From Pseudomonas mucidolens (GTDB taxonomy: Bacteria > Pseudomonadota > Gammaproteobacteria > Pseudomonadales > Pseudomonadaceae), in assembly GCF_900106045.1 (NCBI RefSeq), contig NZ_LT629802.1, forward strand, positions 310,001-374,000: a stretch of DNA of 64,000 nt, given 5' to 3'. Under the pieces are notes generated by a model, which was not told the DNA's origin, searched no databases, and saw nothing but the letters and a program-made list of their open reading frames with translations. This document shows positions 32,165 through 42,091 of this stretch, one piece after another; within the stretch, counting starts at the first letter, position 1; each line of letters starts with the position of its first letter. A program made the translations under genes and the position numbers.

Positions 32165-33274
32165 TCAGTGGGTCGTGCTGTAGCGCCGCACGCCTGAGTC
32201 AACCTGCGGAAGGTGTGCCGCTGTACTTCCCGAGGCCTGGAACAGCACCAGATGTTCTGCCGCCACGCGAATGCCAACCTCGGTATCGATCTGATGATCG
32301 GCATGGCTGGGGAAGATGGATTCCAACTGAGCGCCGGTGGGCAACAACAAACGGTACAAGGTCGAAGCGCCGAGGAACGTCTTGCCGACGATCCGGGCTT
32401 TCAAGGGACTGTCCGGGGCATAGACAATATCATCCGGACGCAGCAATACATCTACCGCTCCGCCGATCGGCCAGGTATAGGCGCGGTTGCCGCGCAGTTC
32501 ACCCAGTTCGGTACTGACCGACTCCGGGGTATTCAACTGACCACGGATGAAGTAACCCTGACCAATAAAGCTGGCGACGTAAGGTGTCAGCGGTTCGTGG
32601 TAGAGGTTGTAGGGCGTATCCCATTGTTCCAGGCGACCCTCCTTGAAGACGCCGACGTGGTCACTTACCGCGAAGGCTTCTTCCTGGTCGTGAGTCACCA
32701 GAATCGCACTGGTGCCCCGCGCCTTGAGAATGTCACGCACCTCATGGCTCAGCTTGCGCCGCAGTTCGCCGTCGAGGTTCGAGAAGGGCTCGTCCAACAA
32801 TAGCAATTGTGGTTCGGGTGCCAACGCACGGGCCAAGGCCACACGTTGTTGCTGGCCGCCCGATAGCTCATGAGGGAAGCGCTTGCCAAGGCTTTTCAGG
32901 TTGACCAGTTCCAGCAACTCACCCACGACATGGTCTTTTTGCGGATGTTTGCGAATACCGAAGGCAATGTTTTCGACCACGCTGAGGTGCGGGAACAGTG
33001 CGTAGTCCTGGAACACCATGCCAATTCGGCGTTTCTCGGGAGCCAGGGTAAAACCTGCGCTGGAGAGGGTTTCACCGGCGAGGGTGATTTCCCCTTCATG
33101 TATCGGCTCAAACCCGGCAATCGCCCGCAAGGTGGTGGTCTTGCCACATCCCGAGGAACCCAGCAGGCAGCCGATGTCGCCGGCATTGAGGTGCAGATTG
33201 AGGTTCTGCACCACCCGTTGATCCTGATAACCGCATGCCAGGTTGCGCAGATTCAGCAGAAGTGGCTGACTCAT
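32165..33274 (-). CDS. ABC transporter ATPase, FbpC/PotA-like
   Basis: A 369-residue ATPase: Walker [11 protein letters not shown] loop [11 protein letters not shown], signature [15 protein letters not shown], Walker [14 protein letters not shown] loop [11 protein letters not shown]-terminal TOBE-like domain ([21 protein letters not shown]) follows. It resembles the iron(III) and polyamine import ATPases, but no permease or binding protein is adjacent. The start overlaps the argF stop by 4 nt, so it is translationally coupled to argF. Confidence 0.88.
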   Translation of the reverse strand: MSQPLLLNLRNLACGYQDQRVVQNLNLHLNAGDIGCLLGSSGCGKTTTLRAIAGFEPIHEGEITLAGETLSSAGFTLAPEKRRIGMVFQDYALFPHLSVVENIAFGIRKHPQKDHVVGELLELVNLKSLGKRFPHELSGGQQQRVALARALAPEPQLLLLDEPFSNLDGELRRKLSHEVRDILKARGTSAILVTHDQEEAFAVSDHVGVFKEGRLEQWDTPYNLYHEPLTPYVASFIGQGYFIRGQLNTPESVSTELGELRGNRAYTWPIGGAVDVLLRPDDIVYAPDSPLKARIVGKTFLGASTLYRLLLPTGAQLESIFPSHADHQIDTEVGIRVAAEHLVLFQASGSTAAHLPQVDSGVRRYSTTH

Positions 33275-34194
33275 GCGTGGTGGTACGCTGGCGGAACCAG
33301 AAACTCCAACAGCGCTTTTTGCGCGTGCAGACGGTTTTCCGCCTGATCCCAGGCCACCGAGCGTTGATCGTCCAGCAAGTCGAGGCTGATTTCTTCGCCG
33401 CGATGCGCGGGCAGGCAATGCATGAACAGCACGTCCGGCGCGGCCAGATCGAGCAAGGCGCGGGTGACCTGGAACGGTGCGAACGTGGCCAGGCGCTTGG
33501 CGCTTTCGTCTTCCTGGCCCATGGAGGTCCAGACGTCGGTGCTCACTAGGTGGGCACCGATCACGGCGTCCCGTGGGTCGCGGAACAACTGCGCGCGACC
33601 ACCGGCTTTGGCGAGAAATTCGGCGCTGGGCTCGTAGCCCTCGGGGCAGGCAATGCGCAGGTTGAAGTCGAACTGGGTCGCCGCTTCTATATAGCTGTTG
33701 CACATGTTGTTGCCATCGCCGATCCAGGCCACGGTCTTGCCTTGGATCGAGCCGCGATGTTCGAGGAATGTCTGCATATCGGCGAGCAACTGGCAGGGAT
33801 GCAAGTCATCGGACAGGCCGTTGATTACCGGTACGCGGGAGTTGGCGGCGAATTCGGTAAGGGTGCTATGGGCGAAGGTACGGATCATTACCGCATCGAG
33901 CATACGCGACATGACAATGGCGCAATCGCTGATCGGTTCGCCACGGCCCAGTTGGGTATCCCGTGGCGAGAGAAAGATGGCTTGGCCACCGAGCTGGATC
34001 ATGCCGGCTTCGAAAGACAAACGGGTGCGGGTTGACGATTTCTCGAAAATCATCCCGAGAACGCGGTTTTTCAGAGGCTCGAACAGTACGCCGCGATTAC
34101 GCAGGTCTTTAAGCTCAATGCCTCGACGGATCACGCTGACCAGCTCTTCGGGCGTGCAATCCATCAGGGAGAGAAAGTGCCTTGCGCTCATCAT
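33271..34194 (-). CDS. argF: Anabolic ornithine carbamoyltransferase
   Basis: A 307-residue enzyme (two adjacent possible ATGs). It makes citrulline from ornithine and carbamoyl phosphate for arginine synthesis. The carbamoyl-phosphate motif is SSTRTRLSF, with [11 protein letters not shown] and [13 protein letters not shown] for ornithine binding and catalysis. AAAGG lies 6-7 nt before the first ATG. The length fits the anabolic type (about 305) rather than the catabolic ArcB (about 336). Confidence 0.95.
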   Translation of the reverse strand: MMSARHFLSLMDCTPEELVSVIRRGIELKDLRNRGVLFEPLKNRVLGMIFEKSSTRTRLSFEAGMIQLGGQAIFLSPRDTQLGRGEPISDCAIVMSRMLDAVMIRTFAHSTLTEFAANSRVPVINGLSDDLHPCQLLADMQTFLEHRGSIQGKTVAWIGDGNNMCNSYIEAATQFDFNLRIACPEGYEPSAEFLAKAGGRAQLFRDPRDAVIGAHLVSTDVWTSMGQEDESAKRLATFAPFQVTRALLDLAAPDVLFMHCLPAHRGEEISLDLLDDQRSVAWDQAENRLHAQKALLEFLVPPAYHHA

Positions 34195-34658
34195 TAACTA
34201 CCTTTTTGCAACAGACCGCAGATACTCAAAGCCTTGTTTATTGTGACAACGGGCGAGACCTGCGGCGAAAGCCGCACGGGGCGACGAAATAGGGGAAGGC
34301 GCGATATTGACATTAAATGTCGCGTCTTACCAATAGGCTACGGTTTTTTTGGGGTGTTCAAAGGGGCGGGAAAAGCACTTTTGAAGCCTGTTTCCTAACG
34401 GCAGCGGGTCATTTGTACACTGGCGTCGAGTCCCTTTGCAATGCGTGAGGGCGGATGCAGGCCGGCCTGTATCGGTTTCAGCAGGTGTTTTGGGGGGCTG
34501 CGGGGAGCGCTGAAACATTTTCTAATGTTTGCCCATGGCTCCTCCTGATGCCTGCCGATTCATGCGACGAACATTGCTGGCGCCTTGTTCGGTGGCAGGC
34601 CATAGTTTTGCGCACGTGCTTATTCCGATGACGCTGCATTCCATAAAAGAGACTGGCC
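34195..34658. other. Intergenic region argF / molybdopterin oxidoreductase
   Basis: About 460 bases between divergent genes. It contains GACATTAAATGTC (34309-34321, imperfect palindrome) and a TGTCGC-N8-AA sequence resembling an ArgR half-site. No credible ORF; the small ORFs here are shadows. Confidence 0.45.
34318..34338. promoter_or_regulatory. Candidate ArgR half-site
   Basis: TGTCGC-GTCTTACC-AA-N5 exactly fits the pseudomonad ArgR half-site pattern TGTCGC-N8-AA-N5. The expected second half-site is poor, so this is weak. It is 125 bp upstream of argF. Confidence 0.3.
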
Positions 34659-36767
34659 ATGACCAAGACTCTCCATCACCGTGCCTGCCATCTGTGCGAA
34701 GCCATCTGCGGCCTGACCCTGGAAACCACGACCTCGGACGAGGGGGGTATGACGATTACGTCGATCAAGGGTGATCCCCTCGACACTTTCAGTCGCGGTC
34801 ATATCTGCCCCAAGGCGGTAGCCCTGCAAGATATCCAGAACGATCCGGATCGGCTGCACCAGCCCATGTTACGGGTGGGCGACGAGTGGCAGCCGATCCC
34901 TTGGGACGCGGCCTTTGCGCTGGCGGCCGAGCGGCTGGCGGGTATCCAGGCGCGTCACGGACAAAATGCGGTGGCCGTTTACCAGGGCAATCCCAGCGTA
35001 CACAACTATGGCTTGATGACTCACAGCAACTATTTTCTCGGGCAGTTGAAAACGCGCAATCGCTTTTCCGCCACCTCCGTGGATCAATTGCCCCATCACC
35101 TCACCAGCCACTTGATGTACGGCCATGGTCTGTTGTTGCCGATCCCGGATATTGACTGCACTGATTTCATGCTGATCCTCGGTGGTAACCCGCTGGCATC
35201 CAACGGCAGCATCATGACCGTGCCGGATGTGGAGAAACGCCTGAAAGCCATTCAGGCCCGAGGCGGCAAAGTGGTGGTGGTCGATCCACGGCGCAGCGAA
35301 ACGGCGGCCATCGCCGATCAGCACCTGTTCGTGCGCCCTGGCGGCGATGCGGCATTGCTGTTCGGGCTGCTCAACACGTTATTCAGTGAGAACCTGACCC
35401 GCGCCAGTCACTTGCCAGTGGACGGGCTGGATGAGGTGCGAGAAGCCGTCGTCGGGTTCAGCGCCGAGGCCATGAGTCGCCAATGCGCGGTTCCGGCCGA
35501 GCAGATACGTCAGCTTGCGCGGGATTTTGCGGCGGCGGACAAGGCGGTGTGTTACGGGCGGATGGGTGTATCGACCCAGGTGTTCGGCACGCTGTGTCAC
35601 TGGTTGGTGCAGTTGATCAATCTGGTGACGGGTAATCTCGACCGAGTCGGTGGTGCGTTATGCACGGAGCCGGCGGTGGATCTGGTGGCGGCGACCTCCG
35701 GCGGGCATTTCAATCGTTGGCAGAGTCGGGTTTCCGGGCGCCCTGAGTACAGTGGAGAGTTGCCGGTATCGGCTCTGGCTGAAGAAATGCTCACCGAAGG
35801 TGAGGGACAAATCCGTGCCTTGGTGACGGTGGCGGGTAATCCAGTGTTGTCTACACCCAATGGACGGCAATTGGAGCAGGCGCTGGATGGTCTGGAGTTC
35901 ATGCTCAGTATCGATCTCTATATCAACGAAACCACGCGCTACGCCGATTTGATCCTGCCGTCGACCTCGGCCCTGGAAAACGATCACTACGACACCACTT
36001 TCAATATGTTCGCGGTGCGGAATGTCACGCGGTTCAACCGGGCCATTCTGCCCAAGCCCGAAGGTGCGTTGCATGACTGGGAGATCTTTGTCGGGCTGGC
36101 GCGGGCATTCGCGGCGCAGACCGGCGCGGTGCTGAAGCCGACGCTGCCGCCTGCGCAGATGATTGACTTGGGCCTGCGGGCCGGGGCTTATGGGGATGCA
36201 TCCAGTCACAAGTTGTCGGTAGCGGCCTTGGCTGATTATCCCCATGGGTTGGACCTCGGCCCGCTCAAAGCCAATCTGGCAGGGCGCTTGAAAACCGCAA
36301 ATGCTCGTGTGCAGGCCGCGCCCGCGGTGATCCTGGCGGACTTGGCACGTTTTGTCGCCCAGCCGCTGGCGCAGGTGGACGAATTGCTGTTGATTGGTCG
36401 CCGTCACGTGCGCAGCAATAACTCGTGGATGCATAACTATCATCGCCTGGTGAAGGGCAAGCCCCGGCATCAACTGCTGATGCACCCCGATGACCTTGCC
36501 AGCCGCCAGTTGAGCGACGGCCAGCGTGTGCGGGTCAGCTCGCGGATCGGCGTGATTGAAGTCCAAGTGCTGGCCAGCCTGGAGATGATGCCTGGCGTGG
36601 TCAGCTTGCCCCATGGCTGGGGCCATGGTCGCCCTGGCGTGCAAATGAGCATTGCCAGCGCGCAGCCCGGGGCGAGTGCCAACGACCTGACGGATGAGCG
36701 GCAGTTGGACGAACTGTCGGGGAACGCGGCACTCAATGGGGTGCCGGTCAAGGTAGCGGCGGCGTGA
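34659..36767 (+). CDS. Molybdopterin-dependent oxidoreductase
   Basis: A 702-residue protein of the DMSO-reductase superfamily. The N-terminal 4Fe-4S motif is CHLCEAICGL...GHICPK. Cofactor-binding segments include YQGNPSVHNYG, DFMLILGGNPLASNG, VVVDPRRSETA and ALVTVAGNPVLSTPNG; the C-terminal cap has SNNSWMHNYHRL and SLPHGWGHGRPG. There is no Tat-type signal, so it is probably cytoplasmic. Substrate and partner are unknown. AGAGACTGGCC precedes the start. Confidence 0.88.
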   Translation: MTKTLHHRACHLCEAICGLTLETTTSDEGGMTITSIKGDPLDTFSRGHICPKAVALQDIQNDPDRLHQPMLRVGDEWQPIPWDAAFALAAERLAGIQARHGQNAVAVYQGNPSVHNYGLMTHSNYFLGQLKTRNRFSATSVDQLPHHLTSHLMYGHGLLLPIPDIDCTDFMLILGGNPLASNGSIMTVPDVEKRLKAIQARGGKVVVVDPRRSETAAIADQHLFVRPGGDAALLFGLLNTLFSENLTRASHLPVDGLDEVREAVVGFSAEAMSRQCAVPAEQIRQLARDFAAADKAVCYGRMGVSTQVFGTLCHWLVQLINLVTGNLDRVGGALCTEPAVDLVAATSGGHFNRWQSRVSGRPEYSGELPVSALAEEMLTEGEGQIRALVTVAGNPVLSTPNGRQLEQALDGLEFMLSIDLYINETTRYADLILPSTSALENDHYDTTFNMFAVRNVTRFNRAILPKPEGALHDWEIFVGLARAFAAQTGAVLKPTLPPAQMIDLGLRAGAYGDASSHKLSVAALADYPHGLDLGPLKANLAGRLKTANARVQAAPAVILADLARFVAQPLAQVDELLLIGRRHVRSNNSWMHNYHRLVKGKPRHQLLMHPDDLASRQLSDGQRVRVSSRIGVIEVQVLASLEMMPGVVSLPHGWGHGRPGVQMSIASAQPGASANDLTDERQLDELSGNAALNGVPVKVAAA

Positions 36768-36869
36768 CGCAGCGAGTCTGTCGGGGAGTCCGAGCGTCGT
36801 GTCGGGCTTTGCGTTACAATGCGCCACCGTGCCGGCCCATGAGTCGGAAAGTTCCAGCCGAGGTGTTCC

Positions 36870-37208
36870 ATGGATATCATCGAAACGATTAAAGAGCAGA
36901 TTGCCAACAACACTATTCTGCTTTACATGAAGGGCGCACCTAACGCTCCTCAGTGCGGCTTTTCCGCGAAAGCGTCCCAGGCCATCATGGCGTGTGGCGA
37001 GAAATTCGCTTACGTGGATATCCTGCAAAATCCGGAAATCCGCGCCAACCTGCCGAAGTACGCCAACTGGCCAACCTTCCCGCAATTGTGGGTGGCCGGT
37101 GAACTGGTCGGCGGTAGCGACATCATCACCGAGATGGCGGCTGATGGCTCGTTGCAAGCACTGATCAAAGAAGCTGCGGACAAAGCTGCTGCAAAGACCG
37201 AAGCCTGA
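36870..37208 (+). CDS. grxD: Monothiol glutaredoxin, Grx4 type
   Basis: A 112-residue protein with CGFS active site (NAPQCGFSAKASQA), followed by FAYVDILQNPEIRANLPKYANWPTFPQLW and GGSDIITEM. CGFS glutaredoxins bind a 2Fe-2S cluster with glutathione and deliver iron-sulphur clusters. It faces the convergent bfr gene with a REP and a shared terminator between. Confidence 0.94.
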   Translation: MDIIETIKEQIANNTILLYMKGAPNAPQCGFSAKASQAIMACGEKFAYVDILQNPEIRANLPKYANWPTFPQLWVAGELVGGSDIITEMAADGSLQALIKEAADKAAAKTEA

Positions 37209-37213
37209 TCTTG

Positions 37214-37312
37214 CAGGTGCTGGCTTGCCAGCGAAGGACTTGAAAGCGCCGCGTTCCACCAGGAAAGCAGCGTTATCGTTAGCGTTTTTCGCTGGCAAGC
37301 CGGCTCCTACAG
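37214..37312. repeat. Diverged REPIN between grxD and bfr
   Basis: CAGGTGCTGGCTTGCCAGCG is paired with CGCTGGCAAGCCGGCTCCTA about 50 bp later. It belongs to the GTAGGAGC class with a changed core. Confidence 0.75.
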
Positions 37313-37325
37313 AAAACCGGTCAAT

Positions 37326-37364
37326 AAAAAGCCCCGCTTCTCTTTAAAGAGAGCGGGGCTTTTT
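37326..37364. terminator. Bidirectional intrinsic terminator grxD / bfr
   Basis: AAAAAGCCCCGC-TTCTC-TTTAAA-GAGA-GCGGGGCTTTTT, GC-rich stem with A and T runs on the two sides. Confidence 0.9.
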
Positions 37365-37383
37365 AGTGGGCGCGAACTAAGGG

Positions 37384-37854
37384 TTATTCACCCATCTGCG
37401 ATTGCAGATAGTTTTCCAGCGTCACTTTGCCGATCAGGCCGACCTGGGTTTCCAGCCAGTCGATATGCTCTTCCTGGTCCTCGAGGATATCTTCCAGCAG
37501 TTCACGACTGCCGAAGTCACTGGCCTTTTCGCAGTGAGCGATGGCGGCCTTGAGATCGGTCAGGCTCTTGCGCTCGAAGGTGAGGTCGCAGCTGAGCATT
37601 TCTTCGGTGTGCTCGCCGATGTTCAACTTACCCAGGTCCTGCACGTTCGGCAGGCCTTCGAGGAACAGGATGCGTTTGATCAGCTTGTCCGCATCCTTCA
37701 TGGCCTGGATCGATTCCTTGTATTCATGCTTGCCGAGCTTTTCCAGGCCCCAATCTTCATACATGCGCGCATGCAGAAAGTACTGATTGATCGCGACCAG
37801 TTCATTGGCAAGGATTTTGTTGAGTTGCTGGATGACTGAGATGTCGCCTTTCAT
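37384..37854 (-). CDS. bfr: Bacterioferritin, haem-type subunit lacking a full ferroxidase site
   Basis: A 156-residue bacterioferritin, beginning MKGDISVIQQLNKILANELV. By alignment in my head to E. coli Bfr (numbering from Met1), the haem ligand M52 is present (AMKDAD). Of the six diiron ligands E18, E94 and H130 remain, but E51 is Ala, H54 is Asp and E127 is Gln. The ferroxidase centre should not work alone. Two-subunit bacterioferritins, one haem-type and one ferroxidase-type, are known in P. putida and Neisseria, so a partner gene is expected elsewhere. bfd lies just upstream on the same strand. Confidence 0.9.
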   Translation of the reverse strand: MKGDISVIQQLNKILANELVAINQYFLHARMYEDWGLEKLGKHEYKESIQAMKDADKLIKRILFLEGLPNVQDLGKLNIGEHTEEMLSCDLTFERKSLTDLKAAIAHCEKASDFGSRELLEDILEDQEEHIDWLETQVGLIGKVTLENYLQSQMGE

Positions 37855-38012
37855 GACTGGGGTCCTGCCCTGTATTCGCTGTATATAAGGCGGAGTTTGA
37901 GCTGCACGCTGACTACTGTCAAACCTAAGTTATTGAATAATAAATGAAAATTAATCGGAATAAGAATGTTTGTGTTCCGCGTCTTGGCGCTAACTGTTTG
38001 AATTACGGGCAT

Positions 38013-38043
38013 AAAAAAACCGGACCCTAAGTCCGGTTCTTTA
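38013..38043 (-). terminator. Intrinsic terminator of bfd
   Basis: AAAAAACCGGAC-CCTAA-GTCCGGTTCTTT; on the minus strand the stem ends in a T-run. It separates bfd from bfr, so the two genes need not share one transcript. Confidence 0.85.
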
Positions 38044-38055
38044 AAATACGTTGAT

Positions 38056-38274
38056 TTAAGCGTGTGTAAATTCTGCCGAGTAGGGGATCGCCGCCTGAGC
38101 CGTTTGCAATTGCGTCAGGGTTTCCCGTACCACTTGCTTGGCCAGGCAGGCGCATTTGCCGCATTGGCTGGCAACGCCGGTGGTTTCACGCACTTCCTTG
38201 TAGCTGCAGCAACCTTCGTAGATTGCTTCGCGGATTTGTCCGTCGGTGACGCCAGTGCAGAGGCAGACATACAT
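38056..38274 (-). CDS. bfd: Bacterioferritin-associated ferredoxin
   Basis: A 72-residue 2Fe-2S protein. Ligand cysteines C4 and C6 (MYVCLCTGV) and the CGKC pair (SQCGKCACLA) match Bfd. It docks on bacterioferritin to reduce the haem and release stored iron. The gene lies upstream of bfr with a terminator in between and a Fur-like sequence upstream. Confidence 0.94.
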   Translation of the reverse strand: MYVCLCTGVTDGQIREAIYEGCCSYKEVRETTGVASQCGKCACLAKQVVRETLTQLQTAQAAIPYSAEFTHA

Positions 38275-38323
38275 AAGGGAGAACCGTCGCGGTTTAGGCT
38301 TAAGTGCGATGGATCTTAATGTT

Positions 38324-38340
38324 AACGAGAATGATTGTCA
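38324..38340 (-). promoter_or_regulatory. Candidate Fur box upstream of bfd
   Basis: AACGAGAATGATTGTCA is close to the GATAATGAT-type Fur half-site repeat. It lies about 50 bp before the bfd start. Fur repression under iron sufficiency is known for bfd in pseudomonads. Confidence 0.5.
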
Positions 38341-38515
38341 AAGTAGTTTCTCAAGCCTTTGCGTCTGGACGCCTGCGCACTGACGAACGGTTTTTTCAGT
38401 GTATGATGATCGGTCTTCACGAAGCGTGACTGCGTCACAGGCCTGTCGTTTATACGCGGCAGACTTGAGGTCGGTCCTTTTACTTCATCGTCACCCCTAC
38501 ATCAGGAGATATCCA

Positions 38516-39118
38516 ATGAGCGTACTCGTCGGCAAACAAGCCCCGGATTTCGACGTACCTGCCGTCCTCGGCAACGGCGAAATCGTAGACAGCTTCAAAC
38601 TGTCTGAAGCCATCAAAGGCAAATATGGCCTGGTGTTCTTCTACCCGCTGGACTTCACCTTCGTCTGCCCGTCGGAGCTGATCGCCCTGGATCACCGCAT
38701 GGACGATTTCAAGGCGCGTAACGTTGAAGTGGTAGCTGTTTCCATTGACTCCCACTTCACCCACAACGCCTGGCGCAACACCGCCATCAATGATGGCGGT
38801 ATCGGCAAAGTCAAATACACCATGGCTGCCGACATGAAGCACGACATCGCCAAGGCCTACGACGTAGAGTCCGAAGGCGGCGTGGCTTTCCGTGGCGCGT
38901 TCCTGATCGACGACAAGGGCGTTGTCCGCTCGCAGATCATCAACGACCTGCCGCTGGGCCGTAACATGGAAGAGCTGATCCGCCTGGTTGACGCCCTGCA
39001 ATTCCACGAAGAGCACGGCGAAGTCTGCCCGGCCAACTGGAAAAAAGGCGACAAAGGCATGAACGCTTCGCCAGAAGGCGTTGCGGCTTACCTGACCGAG
39101 AACGCTGGCAAGCTGTAA
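38516..39118 (+). CDS. Typical 2-Cys peroxiredoxin (AhpC/Prx1 type)
   Basis: A 200-residue peroxiredoxin. The peroxidatic Cys is in DFTFVCPSELIAL and the resolving Cys in HGEVCPANWKKG; catalytic Arg is within EGGVAFRGAFLID. It reduces peroxides with thioredoxin or AhpF-type partners. Position next to bfd and rnt matches PA3529 in P. aeruginosa. The ATG at 38516 has CAGGAGA 6-8 nt upstream. Confidence 0.93.
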   Translation: MSVLVGKQAPDFDVPAVLGNGEIVDSFKLSEAIKGKYGLVFFYPLDFTFVCPSELIALDHRMDDFKARNVEVVAVSIDSHFTHNAWRNTAINDGGIGKVKYTMAADMKHDIAKAYDVESEGGVAFRGAFLIDDKGVVRSQIINDLPLGRNMEELIRLVDALQFHEEHGEVCPANWKKGDKGMNASPEGVAAYLTENAGKL

Positions 39119-39134
39119 GCCCGCGTCGAGGTAC

Positions 39135-39165
39135 AAAAAAACCGGCCTGAAAAGGCCGGTTTTTT
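39135..39165. terminator. Bidirectional terminator peroxiredoxin / rnt
   Basis: AAAAAACCGGCC-TGAAA-AGGCCGGTTTTTT: A-run, 6-8 bp GC stem, T-run. Confidence 0.92.
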
Positions 39166-39182
39166 ATGCGCGGGATTTGACC

Positions 39183-39854
39183 TCAGTCGTTGAAGTCTTC
39201 CCAGCCGCCCATTTGTTTCCAGCGGTTGACGATGCCACAGAACAGGTCGGCGGTCTTCTCGGTGTCGTAGCGGGCCGAGTGGGCTTCGCGTCCGTCGAAG
39301 TCGATACCGGCAGCCTGGCAGGCTTTTGCCAGCACGGTCTGGCCATAGGCCAAGCCGGCCAGGGTCGCGGTGTCGAAGCTGGAGAAGGGGTGAAACGGGT
39401 TGCGTTTCATGTCCAGTCGCGCCACGGCGGCATTCAGGAAACCGAGGTCGAAGCTGCTGTTGTGACCGACCAGGATCGCGCGTTTGCAGCCGTTGGCCTT
39501 CAAGGCTTTGCGCACACCTCGGAAGATATCGGTGAGTGCCGTTTCTTCACTGACCGCCATGCGCAGCGGGTGGTCGAGTTTGATCCCGGTAAACTCCAGG
39601 GCCGCTGCTTCGATGTTGGCGCCTTCGAAGGGTTCGACGCGGAAGAAATGGGTGTGTTCCGGATACACGAAACCCTGTTCATCCATGCCGATGGTGGTGG
39701 CGGCGATTTCCAGCAACGCATCAGTGGCACAGTTGAACCCGCCGGTTTCTACGTCAATGACCACCGGCAGGTAGCCACGAAAGCGTTCAGCCATCGGGTG
39801 GCGTGAACCGCCGCCATGACCTTCGTGTTCGTCGTCGAAATGGTCTTCACTCAC
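39183..39854 (-). CDS. rnt: Ribonuclease T
   Basis: A 223-residue DEDDh 3'-5' exoribonuclease. Exo I is [11 protein letters not shown], Exo II is [11 protein letters not shown], and Exo III is [16 protein letters not shown] with His and Asp. It trims tRNA and other stable RNA 3' ends. It overlaps pyrC by 4 nt. The N-terminus carries a longer acidic/His-rich start ([17 protein letters not shown]) than E. coli Rnt. Confidence 0.94.
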   Translation of the reverse strand: MSEDHFDDEHEGHGGGSRHPMAERFRGYLPVVIDVETGGFNCATDALLEIAATTIGMDEQGFVYPEHTHFFRVEPFEGANIEAAALEFTGIKLDHPLRMAVSEETALTDIFRGVRKALKANGCKRAILVGHNSSFDLGFLNAAVARLDMKRNPFHPFSSFDTATLAGLAYGQTVLAKACQAAGIDFDGREAHSARYDTEKTADLFCGIVNRWKQMGGWEDFND

Positions 39855-40897
39855 GCGTGTTCCTCCAGCAGGCGCCAGCGCAGTGTTTCACCGGCGCGCA
39901 GCGGGATAACGGTCAGCTCGCCAAATGGCAGGCTGGCAGGGGCGGTCCAGTCTTCACGAACCAGGGTAATGCGCTCGGTGTTCGCCGGCAGCCCGTAGAA
40001 ACGCGGGCCGTTCAGGCTGGCAAACCCTTCAAGCTGGTCCAGCGCGTTACGTTGCTCGAACGCTTCGGCATACAGCTCGATCGCCGCATAGGCGGTATAG
40101 CAACCAGCACAACCGCACGCAGCTTCCTTGGCGTGCTGGGCGTGGGGCGCCGAGTCGGTGCCGAGGAAGAACTTTTCGCTGCCGCTGGTGGCGGCATCGA
40201 GCAGTGCAACCTGGTGGGTATTGCGCTTGAGGATCGGCAGGCAATAGAAGTGCGGTCGAATCCCGCCTACCAGCATGTGGTTGCGGTTGTACAGCAGGTG
40301 GTGCGCGGTAATGGTCGCGGCGACGTTGGCCGAGGCTTCGGTGACGAATTGCACGGCGTCGGCGGTGGTGATGTGTTCAAACACCACTTTCAAGGTCGGG
40401 AACAGTTCGACCACGCGACGCATGTGCTCGTCGATGAAGATCTTTTCGCGATCGAATACATCGACATCGCCACGGGTGACTTCACCGTGGATCAGCAGCG
40501 GCATGCCGACTTCGGCCATGGCTTCGATCGCCGGCAGGATCTTGTCGATGCTGGTCACGCCGGAGTCGGAGTTGGTGGTCGCGCCGGCCGGGTACAGCTT
40601 GGCGGCATGCACAAAACCGCTGGCGCGGGCCTGGCGAATTTCTTCGGGCTGGGTACGGTCGGTCAGGTACAGCACCATCAACGGTTCAAAGCGGCTACCG
40701 GCGGGTCGCGCAGCGAGGATGCGCTGGCGATAGGCGTCGGCTTCAGCGGCATTTCGCACCGGAGGTACCAGGTTAGGCATGATGATGGCACGGCCAAACG
40801 TGCGCGCTACATCGGCCACGGTGTGGGGCAACGCAGCACCATCGCGAAGATGAATATGCCAGTCGTCGGGACGCAGCAGGGTCAGGCGGTCGGACAT
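39851..40897 (-). CDS. pyrC: Dihydroorotase
   Basis: A 348-residue class II dihydroorotase. Zinc ligands are in [12 protein letters not shown], the carboxylated Lys in [11 protein letters not shown], and further metal/substrate residues in HGEVT, EHIT and [10 protein letters not shown]. It closes the pyrimidine ring (carbamoyl aspartate to dihydroorotate). The ATG at 40897 begins [14 protein letters not shown]. Followed by rnt in an overlapping arrangement. Confidence 0.95.
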   Translation of the reverse strand: MSDRLTLLRPDDWHIHLRDGAALPHTVADVARTFGRAIIMPNLVPPVRNAAEADAYRQRILAARPAGSRFEPLMVLYLTDRTQPEEIRQARASGFVHAAKLYPAGATTNSDSGVTSIDKILPAIEAMAEVGMPLLIHGEVTRGDVDVFDREKIFIDEHMRRVVELFPTLKVVFEHITTADAVQFVTEASANVAATITAHHLLYNRNHMLVGGIRPHFYCLPILKRNTHQVALLDAATSGSEKFFLGTDSAPHAQHAKEAACGCAGCYTAYAAIELYAEAFEQRNALDQLEGFASLNGPRFYGLPANTERITLVREDWTAPASLPFGELTVIPLRAGETLRWRLLEEHA

Positions 40898-41053
40898 TGG
40901 GGATTCCAGGCGGGTCAATCTGGTGGGAATGCTACCGGAAAAGACACTCGCAGGCACCCGCTATCAAGTTTTGCTGAATGCTACCGATATCCCTGGGTAT
41001 GCCTTAACGACGTATGACGCCTTGATGTGTTGTAGAAACCAGTGGAGCCGCCC

Positions 41054-41962
41054 GTGCGCCAGCATTATCTAGCCCTGCTCAGCCTATTCGCCAGCTTGCC
41101 CGCGATGGCCCTGACGTTCCAGACGCGCCTGGAGAATGTCGAGTGGAAGGTGGAAGGCGACAAGTTCGAATGCCGCTTGAGCCAGCCGATTGCCGATTTT
41201 GGTTCTGGCGAGTTCTTGCGCCGCGCCGGGGAGCAGGCGACATTTCGCCTCAAAGCCTACAACGGTTCGCTGGGCGGTGGTTCCGCGACATTACTCGCGG
41301 CCGCGGCGCCGTGGCAGCCGGGACGCGGTGATATCAATCTCGGTGCGGTGCGCGCCGGCAGTGGTGATGTGCTGTTCAACAGTTCCCAGGCCCAGGCCGG
41401 GCGCTTGTTCAATGGTCTGTTGGAGGGGCGTAGCCCAACGGTACGCCACTATTCACGGGATGGCGGCTATTCCGAAATCCGCCTGTTACCGGTGAAGTTC
41501 AACAAGGCCTACAGCGACTATCAACTGTGTACGGCAAAACTGCTGCCGATGAACTTCGATCAGATCAAGCAGACCCAAGTGGGCTTTCCGGGAGGCGGCA
41601 TCGATCTGGACGCGGCCGCCAAGGCCAAGCTGATGGTCATGCTGGAGTTCATCAAGGCCGACCCCACCGTCAACCATATCGAACTGGACGGCCACTCGGA
41701 CAACAGCGGCAATCGCCTGTCCAACCGCGACCTTTCCCGTCGCCGTGGCCTGGCGGTGATGGATTTCCTCAAGGCCAACGGGGTTCCCGAGTCGCAGATT
41801 GTCCTGCGCTTCCATGGCGAACGTTATCCGCTGGTGCCCAATACCAGCCCCGCCAACCGGGCGCAGAACCGGCGTGTCAATATTCACCTGGACCGGGTGC
41901 CTGTTCCCGAGAAACCGGCGCCCCAGGCCACCGCCCCGGCGAACGCGGCCGCCACCTCCTGA
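41054..41962 (+). CDS. motY: MotY-like OmpA-domain flagellar motor protein
   Basis: A 302-residue exported protein. A GTG start at 41054 has GGAG 7-8 nt upstream and begins the signal peptide MRQHYLALLSLFASLPAMA. The C-terminal OmpA peptidoglycan-binding domain shows IELDGHSDNSGNRLSNRDLS and NRAQNRRVNIHL. The N-terminal domain fits MotY, which stabilises the stator in Pseudomonas and Vibrio flagella. Same order as PA3526, next to pyrC and argG. Confidence 0.85.
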   Translation: MRQHYLALLSLFASLPAMALTFQTRLENVEWKVEGDKFECRLSQPIADFGSGEFLRRAGEQATFRLKAYNGSLGGGSATLLAAAAPWQPGRGDINLGAVRAGSGDVLFNSSQAQAGRLFNGLLEGRSPTVRHYSRDGGYSEIRLLPVKFNKAYSDYQLCTAKLLPMNFDQIKQTQVGFPGGGIDLDAAAKAKLMVMLEFIKADPTVNHIELDGHSDNSGNRLSNRDLSRRRGLAVMDFLKANGVPESQIVLRFHGERYPLVPNTSPANRAQNRRVNIHLDRVPVPEKPAPQATAPANAAATS

Positions 41963-42091
41963 GGTGCGGCCATTCGTCGCTAGTCCGACATAATCTGTCG
42001 CTTTATCTTCATTTGCTGTCGCGCCCCTGTAATTTCACGGTTTTGAACGGTAGAATCATCGGCTTTCCGTAAAACCCCGTGGAGTGATGGC

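Noticed and set aside
35658..37298. 546-codon minus-strand frame over the molybdopterin oxidoreductase and grxD
   Set aside because: Overlaps two well-supported genes on the other strand; composition is that of a complementary frame.
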